Source: an uncultured Selenomonadales bacterium (GTDB lineage: Bacteria; Bacillota; Negativicutes; Selenomonadales; Selenomonadaceae). Taken from it: a stretch of 9,555 bases of DNA. The first letter of the stretch is position 1. Each line of letters opens with the position of its first letter. Location: assembly GCA_937915725.1 (NCBI GenBank), contig CALGGV010000286.1:1-9555 (forward strand). The letters run 5' to 3'. This document shows positions 1-5,722 of the stretch, one piece after another. The position numbers were made by a program, and so were the translations under genes. The notes under the pieces were generated by a model, which saw only the letters and a list, made by a program, of their open reading frames with translations, had not been told where the DNA came from and searched no databases.

Positions 1-55
1 GAACCCACGAACCCGCCGTGAAAGGGCGGTGTCTTAACCACTTGACGATAGCGCC
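1..55 (-). tRNA. tRNA-Glu (UUC), 3' part cut by window edge
   Basis: Reading the minus strand from 55 gives a tRNA 5' half: seven-base acceptor strand GGCGCTA, a D-arm with AAGTGGTTAAGA, an anticodon stem CCGCC/GGCGG around the loop CTTTCAC with anticodon TTC, a short variable region and the start of the T arm (GTGGGTTC). This is the standard bacterial glutamate tRNA pattern. About 20 bases of the 3' end (rest of the T arm, acceptor strand and possible CCA) lie outside the window. It has its own promoter just upstream. Confidence 0.93.
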
Positions 56-69
56 TTTTACCGTTGGGG

Positions 70-99
70 ATTATACTACAAAAAATTTGTTAATGTCAA
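70..99 (-). promoter_or_regulatory. sigma-A promoter of tRNA-Glu
   Basis: On the minus strand there is a perfect -35 box TTGACA (99-94) and a perfect -10 box TATAAT (75-70) separated by 18 bp. The predicted start is near 63, giving a leader of about 8 nt before the tRNA. The -35 box lies in the loop of an AT-rich inverted repeat (TTTGTT/AACAAA with flanking A and T runs, about 82-112). That repeat may also act as a weak terminator for the preceding thiD-like gene, because no GC-rich terminator is present there. Confidence 0.88.
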
Positions 100-110
100 C
101 AAAAATTTTT

Positions 111-899
111 TTAGCGCAATTTCCAGCCGTGATCAATAGGACCAACGCCTTTACCAAGTGTCAAGCCGGAACTCAACGCGCCTGTTAAATATTTTTTCGC
201 CTCGTCGATTGACTGAATTAAATTTAAACCTTTAGCAAGATTAGCCGCAATAGCTGAACTTAAAGCAGTGCCCGCGCCGTGCGTATTTTTTGTTTCAACT
301 TTTTTACCGCGGAACCAACGCGCATCTTGCCCATTAATCAAAAATTCGCTCGCGTCTGTATCGTCGCCGCCGCCTTTTGCCAAAACTGCGCACGAATATT
401 TTTCTGCAATTTTTTTAGCCGCGTCAGAAACTGCTTGACGAGAATCAACAGCATCACCGCTGAAAATTGTCAATTCTTTTTTTCCTAAAGTTACCAAAGT
501 TGACAGCGGGAAAATTTTTTCTGCATAAAGTGCAACAGCATCCGCCTCAATTAATTTTGTACCGTCATTCGCAACAGTCACAGGGTCTGCAACAATATTT
601 TTTGCGCCGTAAGTTGTCAATCTTTCAGCAACCGTCAAAATTAAATCTACAGTCGGTATTGTTCCGATTTTCACTGCAACCGGCGGAATATCTTCAAAAA
701 CCATATCAATTTGATTTGCCAAAAAATCCGCCGTCACGTCCATATATGAACGAAAACCGGTTGTATTCTGCGCCGTCAAAGTTGTAAGGACGCTCATTGC
801 GTAAACGTCATTTGCAAGTAAAGTTTTAATATCGCCTTGAATACCTGCGCCGCCCGATGAATCCGAGCCGCCGATTGTAAGTACTGTTTTCAATTCCAT
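111..899 (-). CDS. thiD: ThiD/PdxK-family kinase (hydroxymethylpyrimidine or pyridoxine kinase), divergent active site
   Basis: 262 residues, the usual length for ThiD, which phosphorylates hydroxymethylpyrimidine (phosphate) in thiamine synthesis; PdxK relatives phosphorylate pyridoxine. The ribokinase-like fold is recognisable: N-terminal TIGGSDSSGGAGIQ (8-21), TAQNT (42-46), AVKIG (75-79), DPV (105-107), KGGG (175-178) and THGAG (206-210) before SSAIAANLAKG. Several positions differ from the family as I know it: KIGM is KIGT (T80), DPVM is DPVT (T108), the TPN motif is TLG (137-139) although a Glu follows (E142), and the usual Cys after HGxG is T211. The function is therefore less certain than the fold. 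The ATG at 899 has a GAGGAG ribosome-binding site that overlaps the last codons of the upstream gene; the two genes are 5 bp apart, so they are co-transcribed and probably translationally coupled. No other thiamine gene or TPP riboswitch is in the window. Confidence 0.8.
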   Translation of the reverse strand: MELKTVLTIGGSDSSGGAGIQGDIKTLLANDVYAMSVLTTLTAQNTTGFRSYMDVTADFLANQIDMVFEDIPPVAVKIGTIPTVDLILTVAERLTTYGAKNIVADPVTVANDGTKLIEADAVALYAEKIFPLSTLVTLGKKELTIFSGDAVDSRQAVSDAAKKIAEKYSCAVLAKGGGDDTDASEFLINGQDARWFRGKKVETKNTHGAGTALSSAIAANLAKGLNLIQSIDEAKKYLTGALSSGLTLGKGVGPIDHGWKLR

Positions 900-904
900 T
901 TAAA

Positions 905-1852
905 TTATCTCCTCTCAAAATTTTTTGTGTTTAATATACCATACGGGTTACCTTTGGAATTTATTTTATTTTTAAGTTTATTGTAAACTTTTTTGGGCTT
1001 TTTGCCGAATGAGGCAGCAACCGCACTTCTAAAAACTCTTCCGGAGTCAAGTTGTCTTGCAATATTTCTGGCAAAGCTGACATTTTCGGGAACATCTATA
1101 TAAACCGCTCTAACTTCATAACCTGCCGCCTCAAAAGGTTTTATATATTTGTTTGTCAATTCGTCAAAATTCGGAGCCACAATGGGCAGTATAATATTTG
1201 TGCCCTTCATTTCGCCGGTTAAAAAAGTTTCCATTGCCTTATCCATAATGTTAAAGCTTTCCCAATGTACCGCGTCCCCTGCGCCGCCGTAACTTTCCTG
1301 ATACTCCGGCAACAAAGTTTTTATAACGTCACAATCAAGGATAAAAGCCCCCGTTTTTTCACTGTTGGGATCTGTATACATTGTAGATTTTCCGGAGGCA
1401 GGCAATCCCAAAACTAAAGTCATTTGATAATTTTTGTTGAGTGGACCGTCATAAACATATTTGTCTCTTTTCGCCGTTGCGTCATAAATTTTTCGCGCAG
1501 ACCCTATGCTTAAAAATTCCTGCAAAACTTTTTCTCTCAATTCTTGACGTTCCGGCGTGTTAATATCAGCCGTGTTGCCGTACAACTTGAAATAGTAATT
1601 TGAAAGTGCGTCAAGCTGTGCAACCACAGGGCTTTTTTTGAGTTCCTTCACACTTGGATAATCATTTTTTCTAATTCTGGTATAAAGTTTTCTGGCTTCA
1701 TCAGTTTGTATGGCTAAATGTTGGGCTGAAGGTTGCCACGTCAGCGGTACAACTCCTTCAGGCAATTCTGCTTTTTGTGCAAAAGTCGCCGAAGTCATCG
1801 TTACGACAAACACCAACGCAATTAAAGTACCACATAATTTTTTAAAACTCAT
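905..1852 (-). CDS. zeta-toxin-like P-loop kinase with Sec signal peptide
   Basis: 315 residues. Residues 1-25 are a typical Sec signal peptide: FKK, then a hydrophobic stretch to about 22, then TFA|QK as a likely cleavage site. Residues 30-140 form a charged, probably helical region that I do not recognise. From about 143 a zeta-toxin-type kinase follows: a beta strand and Walker A GLPASGKST (149-157), the LDCD segment (172-175) continuing into the IKTLLPEYQ stretch typical of the family, a conserved ESF (198-200), and a late arginine-rich helix ending SGRVFR (270-275). Known zeta/PezT toxins are cytoplasmic kinases of UDP-GlcNAc or related substrates and are paired with an antitoxin. Here there is no adjacent epsilon/PezA-like gene, and the protein appears exported. 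Its substrate, its ATP source outside the cytoplasm and its target are unknown. ATG at 1852 has GAGGTG upstream; the gap to the previous gene is 16 bp. Confidence 0.78.
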   Translation of the reverse strand: MSFKKLCGTLIALVFVVTMTSATFAQKAELPEGVVPLTWQPSAQHLAIQTDEARKLYTRIRKNDYPSVKELKKSPVVAQLDALSNYYFKLYGNTADINTPERQELREKVLQEFLSIGSARKIYDATAKRDKYVYDGPLNKNYQMTLVLGLPASGKSTMYTDPNSEKTGAFILDCDVIKTLLPEYQESYGGAGDAVHWESFNIMDKAMETFLTGEMKGTNIILPIVAPNFDELTNKYIKPFEAAGYEVRAVYIDVPENVSFARNIARQLDSGRVFRSAVAASFGKKPKKVYNKLKNKINSKGNPYGILNTKNFERR

Positions 1853-1868
1853 TTTTTACACCTCACTT

Positions 1869-2825
1869 TTAATTAAAAACGTCATAAAAATCTGCCGCTA
1901 TTTTAATAAGATAATCTTTTTTCTTGAGAACGTCAAGCCATTCAGTGGGAATTTGTTCAAGCCCGTAAAACGCGCCCGCCAATCCGCCCGCAATAGCTGC
2001 AACAGTATCAGTATCGCCGCCTAAATTTACCGCCTTCAAAACTAAATCCTTGTAGTTGTCGGTATTCAACAAACACCATAACGCCGCCTTGAGATTATCC
2101 ACAACATAAACGCGGCTTGGAATATTTTTTTCTGGAATTGCGGCAAAATCTTTATCAAGAAAAATTTCGTAGTGAAACCATTCATCTTTAAAATTTTCGT
2201 GCGTCGAATAAAAAATTTTGGCGCGGTTTACGCCGTTTGAAATTGCAACTTGTAAATTTTGCCCGTCAAAAATTTCAGCGGCAATTAGACAGTAAATCCC
2301 GCAAGCTATTAAAGTGCGCTGGTGGGCGTGCGTCAAAGAAGTATAATTGTGAATAATTTTCATAGCATTATCATCAAAATTATTTCCACGTGTCAAAAAA
2401 ATATACGCGGCGGCGGGTATCATACGAATAAGCGCGCCGTTTTCGTTTGAATATTCGTCCGAAATTCCGCAGTCCAGCGGGTGGTAACCTTTTAAAAAAT
2501 TATTAATCGCCTCTGAAGTTATCGGGTCGAAGTCAAAAGTATAATCGTTGGCAGTGAATTTATCGCCGCTGTACCAGTCAACAAAATTTCTGAAAATATC
2601 TTCGTAGTCAAATTTTTTTAGGCGCGTCATACTTTCCATAGTGGCAATAGTCAAGCTTGTATCGCCCGACCAACTGCCCGGCGGTTGATTGTGGACGCCA
2701 TAGCCGAGCATTTCTGTTACAGGGTTACTTTCAAGCCTCATTCGTGTTTCTGATTCAACCGGAACGCCCAGCGCGTCGCCGACCGCGTGTCCGAGTACCA
2801 TTGCAATTAATTTTTCTTGCGTCAT
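1869..2825 (-). CDS. DraG-type ADP-ribosylglycohydrolase, copy 2 (altered metal motif)
   Basis: 318 residues from the ATG at 2825, which has GGAG nine bases upstream; a TTG at 2840 would place the start upstream of this ribosome-binding site and is rejected. The family removes ADP-ribose from modified proteins or small molecules using two Mg ions. Visible motifs are LGHAVGDALGVPVE (11-24), THAH (165-168), and GGDTDTVAAIAGGLAGA (269-285) with metal-binding D271, D273 and T274. The N-terminal metal motif is SGDT (53-56) where the family has (S/T)DDT, so one expected metal-binding Asp is Gly (codon GGC). Activity may be reduced or changed. It is a tandem paralogue of the gene upstream (gap 21 bp), with blocks of identical DNA. 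No signal peptide is seen, so it is cytoplasmic. Confidence 0.87.
   Translation of the reverse strand: MTQEKLIAMVLGHAVGDALGVPVESETRMRLESNPVTEMLGYGVHNQPPGSWSGDTSLTIATMESMTRLKKFDYEDIFRNFVDWYSGDKFTANDYTFDFDPITSEAINNFLKGYHPLDCGISDEYSNENGALIRMIPAAAYIFLTRGNNFDDNAMKIIHNYTSLTHAHQRTLIACGIYCLIAAEIFDGQNLQVAISNGVNRAKIFYSTHENFKDEWFHYEIFLDKDFAAIPEKNIPSRVYVVDNLKAALWCLLNTDNYKDLVLKAVNLGGDTDTVAAIAGGLAGAFYGLEQIPTEWLDVLKKKDYLIKIAADFYDVFN
2227..2287. repeat. 61-bp identical block in ADP-ribosylglycohydrolase copy 2
   Basis: This block is identical base for base to 3205-3265 in the paralogous gene and encodes the segment around residues 179-200 (IYCLIAAEIFDGQNLQVAISNGVN region). Flanking DNA differs at many sites, so identity is concentrated in patches. 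Another shared patch of about 37 bp lies near the 3' ends of the two genes (about 1914-1950 and 2885-2920). Confidence 0.85.
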
Positions 2826-2846
2826 AATTTTACACTCCAAAATTTT

Positions 2847-3806
2847 TTAATTGAAGGCGTTATAAAAATCTGTAGCGATTTTTTCCAGATAATCTTTTTT
2901 CTTGAGAACGTCAAGCCATTCAGCGGGAATTTGTTCAGCACCGTAAAACGCGCCCGCAAGTCCGCCCGCTATTGCGCCGATTGTGTCAGTATCGCCGCCC
3001 AAATTTACCGCCTTTAAAACTAAATCCTTGTAGTTGTCAGTATTCAGCAAACACCAAATCGACGCCTCTAAACTTGCAACAACATAGCCGGTACTTTGAA
3101 TTTCATCTTCAAAAAGTCTTGCAAAATTTTCGTCAAAAAGCCGCTCAAAATTTTTTAAATCTTTTTCAAATTCGCGCAGATTCCCATAAAAATTTTTCGC
3201 TTTATTTACGCCGTTTGAAATTGCAACTTGTAAATTTTGCCCGTCAAAAATTTCAGCGGCAATTAAACAATAAATCCCACCGGCGATTAAACAATTTTTA
3301 TTTCCGTGAGTGATTGAAGAAAAATTATGAATAGTTTGCATAGCGGCAGAGTCAAAATTATTTCCGTGTTTAAAATACAAATACATTGCAACGGGCGAAA
3401 TTCTCATTAAGCCGCCGTTAGCCGCAGCGTTTTCGTGAGACGGTCCACATTCTAAAGGCGGCGTGCCGTGCGCAAAATTTGAAATGGCGCGCGCAGTTGT
3501 ATTGCCGCAATCAAAAGTTTCATCATTGGCGGTAAATTTACTTTTAGAATACCACGCCATAAAATTTTTCAAAATATCAGCATAGTCAATTTTTTTCAAA
3601 CGCGCCATACTTTCCATAGCGGCGATAGTCAAACTTGTATCATCTGACCATGTACCGGCGGGTTGTCCGTAAGTTCCATATTCTCTCATATTTTTTACGG
3701 GATTTTCTTTTAACCTGTAACGTTTTGTAAATTCAACGGGAACACCGACGGCATCTGCTACGGCGTGCCCTAAAAGCATTGAAGTTACAGTTTTTTGAGT
3801 AAGCAT
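2847..3806 (-). CDS. DraG-type ADP-ribosylglycohydrolase, copy 1 (intact metal motifs)
   Basis: 319 residues. Members of this family hydrolyse the bond between ADP-ribose and its acceptor in a binuclear Mg site. The key residues are all visible: a Glu in GVPVEF (E25), SDDT at 54-57 (D55, D56), THG (166-168) and GGDTDTIGAIAGGLAGA (270-286) with D272, D274 and T275. Length and motif order fit single-domain bacterial ADP-ribosylglycohydrolases. The ATG at 3806 has GGAGG seven bases upstream, and only 15 bp separate it from the stop of the lectin-domain gene, so it is in the same operon. It has no signal peptide and is probably cytoplasmic. No ADP-ribosyltransferase is recognisable in the window, so the modified target is unknown. 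Confidence 0.9.
   Translation of the reverse strand: MLTQKTVTSMLLGHAVADAVGVPVEFTKRYRLKENPVKNMREYGTYGQPAGTWSDDTSLTIAAMESMARLKKIDYADILKNFMAWYSKSKFTANDETFDCGNTTARAISNFAHGTPPLECGPSHENAAANGGLMRISPVAMYLYFKHGNNFDSAAMQTIHNFSSITHGNKNCLIAGGIYCLIAAEIFDGQNLQVAISNGVNKAKNFYGNLREFEKDLKNFERLFDENFARLFEDEIQSTGYVVASLEASIWCLLNTDNYKDLVLKAVNLGGDTDTIGAIAGGLAGAFYGAEQIPAEWLDVLKKKDYLEKIATDFYNAFN
3205..3265. repeat. 61-bp identical block in ADP-ribosylglycohydrolase copy 1
   Basis: Partner of 2227-2287. It is identical over 61 bp, whereas the surrounding parts of the two paralogues differ clearly in both DNA and protein. Confidence 0.85.
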
Positions 3807-3821
3807 TTTTTAACCTCCAAA

Positions 3822-4733
3822 TTAAGTTTTAATATCTCTAAAATTTTCCCATTCGCAAATAAAGCCGGCATTTTCTATTTTAAAAAAATCCATATCCGGA
3901 ATATGTGAAATTCCGTCTGCCGGACAATCATTCCATTCACCGGAATTATAAATTGATAAAATAAATTCGTTGCCTAAATCGTTATTCGGCTCGCCTTTCG
4001 CCCAATTTGAGTAGATAAATTCTTCACGTGTTGTCCATTCCCATTTGTTGTTTACAACACTAAAACCGCCCGTCCAATAAAAATTTTGTTTCTTGCCGGA
4101 ATAAAGGATAATACTTTGAATTGCGGCTTGCTCTTCCTTTGAAGTTATCGTGACTAAATGCCCGCCCAATTTTTCGCAGTATTCTTTTGCACTGTACCAA
4201 TTCATTCCTTCGTTAAAAACTTTGTAGTAGTGCCCTTTCCATTCATAAATACCTACAATTTCCAAAACTTTTATATCGGGCTTTTTAGTTTCTTCTCTTT
4301 CTTGGAGAATTTTAGCAATTACTTCAGAAATATTTTTATTGTCAGTGTCAGCCGTAGCCACTATAAAAACTTCACAAAGCATGCCGTTCTCACTAAATTT
4401 AGTATCTTCAGATTTAATCTTAATCATAGCAGCGGCGGCAGTACGAATTAAATCTTTGTCAAGGTTAGAATTATTCATTTCAGAATAGCTTGCAACGTAA
4501 ACGCCAATTTGTTCAGCGATTTTTCTTTTGGCGTCATTAAGTGCTTTTAATTTTGCAGTGGAGCGCGTATCGTCATCGCCAAGTCTATATTCGCCGGTTG
4601 CTGAAAATTCTTTTACTTCAGTTGTGATTACTTCTTCAGTTGAAATATTTTCTTCAGCTGAAATTACATTTGGCGAATTTATAAAAATCATTGCTAAAAA
4701 AATTGCTGTAAAAATTTTTTTGATTGAGTTCAA
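3822..4733 (-). CDS. secreted protein with FlgT-N/LPP20-like domain and mannose-type C-type lectin domain
   Basis: 303 residues. The start is TTG at 4733, with AAGGAGG six bases upstream. Residues 1-26 are a Sec signal peptide (cleavage near ISA|EE). Residues about 44-130 hold GEYRLGDDDTRSTAKLKAL followed by DAKRKIAEQIGVYV, which resembles the N-terminal domain of FlgT/LPP20-type envelope proteins. Residues about 165-298 are a C-type lectin domain: WKGHYYKVF, GGHLVTITS, FYWTGG, EPN (248-250), WND (267-269) and FICEW (291-295). The five ligands E248, N250, E256, N268 and D269 have exactly the spacing of the Ca/sugar site of rat mannose-binding protein A (E185, N187, E193, N205, D206), so Ca-dependent binding of mannose-type sugars is predicted. 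C186 and C293 can form the canonical outer disulfide; the usual second pair is incomplete (only C270). It probably acts at the cell envelope or outside the cell. Confidence 0.85.
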   Translation of the reverse strand: MNSIKKIFTAIFLAMIFINSPNVISAEENISTEEVITTEVKEFSATGEYRLGDDDTRSTAKLKALNDAKRKIAEQIGVYVASYSEMNNSNLDKDLIRTAAAAMIKIKSEDTKFSENGMLCEVFIVATADTDNKNISEVIAKILQEREETKKPDIKVLEIVGIYEWKGHYYKVFNEGMNWYSAKEYCEKLGGHLVTITSKEEQAAIQSIILYSGKKQNFYWTGGFSVVNNKWEWTTREEFIYSNWAKGEPNNDLGNEFILSIYNSGEWNDCPADGISHIPDMDFFKIENAGFICEWENFRDIKT

Positions 4734-4745
4734 AATTATCCTCCT

Positions 4746-5627
4746 TTAAATTTTTATATCGTCAAAACTTTCCCATTCGCAGACAAATCCGGAATTTTCA
4801 ATATCATAAAAATGCCATTGCCCGCCATTATTTCCCAATTCATTAACATCATCCCAAAGACCATCTAAATTTGGACTTTTATACAACATAATTATATTTT
4901 CATTGAGTTTGCCATTATCAAAACCGTTAGGGGCAACACTACACCAATTTGAGTAAGAAAATTTTTCGCCGGTTATCCATTGCCAATTAGTTCCATCAAG
5001 AGTAAATCCGCCTGTCCAATAAAAATTTTTTATTCCTTTATCAACAATTAAATTTTTAACTACTTCCTGTTCCAAAATTGAAGTTATCGTTACCAAATGC
5101 CCGCCCATATCTTCACAAATTTTTTTGGCGTCTTGCCAATTCATACTGTCATTGAAAACTTTGTAATAATGCCCGTTAAATTCTTCAATTCCGATTAATT
5201 GTAATTTTTTTTTACTTGTGCCGGTGTTTGAAGGTTGCGGCGTCGGATTGTCAATATATTTTCCTATGTTGTCAGTGTCAACAGTTGCAACGACGAACGC
5301 GCGGCAAAGTGTGCCGTTTTCGTAGTAATGAACTTCCTCATGTTTAATTTTAATCATTGCATTTGCGGCAGTGCGTATTTGGTCTTGTGTCAAATTAAAT
5401 TTATTCATTTCAGAATAACTTTCAACGTAAACGCCGACTTGTTCAATAATTTTTCTTTTGGCGTCAGCAAGAGCCGCCAATTTTGCAGTTTCGCGGCTGT
5501 CCCTGTCGCCTAGTCTGTATTCGCCTTCAGCTGAAATTTCTTGCGGTTCGGCAAATATTACATTCGACAAATTTAAAAATAAAACTGCAAGAAAAAACGC
5601 GGTAAAAAATTTTTTTATAAAGTTCAA
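4746..5627 (-). CDS. secreted FlgT-N/LPP20-like plus C-type lectin domain protein, degenerate Ca site
   Basis: 293 residues from TTG at 5627. This start is chosen because AGGAG lies eight bases upstream and the context TTG-AAC matches the paralogue downstream; a longer reading from ATG at 5669 would begin inside a terminator hairpin. Residues 1-26 are a signal peptide (IFA|EP). Residues about 31-120 repeat the GEYRLG...DAKRKI...GVYVESYSE domain, a Pro/Thr/Ser linker follows (about 126-138), then a C-type lectin domain (about 147-288) with GGHLVTITS, FYWTGG and FVCEW. The sugar/Ca motifs are altered: EPN is APN (232-234), WND is WDD (258-260), and the loop between them is seven residues longer than in the paralogue. 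Ca-dependent mannose binding is therefore doubtful. C171 and C283 form the likely core disulfide. Its stop codon touches the ribosome-binding site of the next gene, suggesting coupled translation. Confidence 0.83.
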   Translation of the reverse strand: MNFIKKFFTAFFLAVLFLNLSNVIFAEPQEISAEGEYRLGDRDSRETAKLAALADAKRKIIEQVGVYVESYSEMNKFNLTQDQIRTAANAMIKIKHEEVHYYENGTLCRAFVVATVDTDNIGKYIDNPTPQPSNTGTSKKKLQLIGIEEFNGHYYKVFNDSMNWQDAKKICEDMGGHLVTITSILEQEVVKNLIVDKGIKNFYWTGGFTLDGTNWQWITGEKFSYSNWCSVAPNGFDNGKLNENIIMLYKSPNLDGLWDDVNELGNNGGQWHFYDIENSGFVCEWESFDDIKI

Positions 5628-5645
5628 AATTCCCACTCCTATTTT

Positions 5646-5687
5646 AAAACTCAAAAGGCACCACGTCAAAGATTTAACGCAGTGCCT
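5646..5687 (-). terminator. rho-independent terminator of eno, in front of the lectin-protein operon
   Basis: On the minus strand, bases 5687-5656 form a near-perfect hairpin: AGGCAC at one end pairs with GTGCCT, and the stem continues through CGT/ACG and TAA/TTG to about 14 bp (three G-U pairs) around a four-base ATCT loop. It is followed by TTTGAGTTTT (5655-5646). The next gene's ribosome-binding site starts six bases after the T-run, so there is no space for a promoter between them. I found no convincing promoter in 5688-5722 either. Confidence 0.8.
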
Positions 5688-5722
5688 AAAGGTTATTTTT
5701 AGCTATTTAAATTACGAAAGAA

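Noticed and set aside
61..111. TPP riboswitch or other thiamine-linked control near the thiD-like gene
   Set aside because: No THI-box-like conserved sequence is seen here or upstream of the gene; its 5' side is only five bases from the previous stop codon.
905..1900. Classical zeta/epsilon or PezAT toxin-antitoxin pair
   Set aside because: The upstream gene is an ADP-ribosylglycohydrolase and the downstream gene a ThiD-like kinase; no small helical or HTH antitoxin gene fits in the 16-bp and 5-bp gaps.
3822..5627. Tandem C-type lectin domains as possible targets of a diversity-generating retroelement
   Set aside because: No reverse transcriptase or template-repeat-like sequence is present in the window, and differences between the copies are not limited to adenine positions at the C-terminus.
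5628..5669. Longer start for the first lectin protein at ATG 5669
   Set aside because: The 14 extra codons come from the terminator hairpin and have no ribosome-binding site. They would put a polar, Cys-containing stretch before a good signal peptide, whereas TTG 5627 has AGGAG at eight bases and matches the paralogue.
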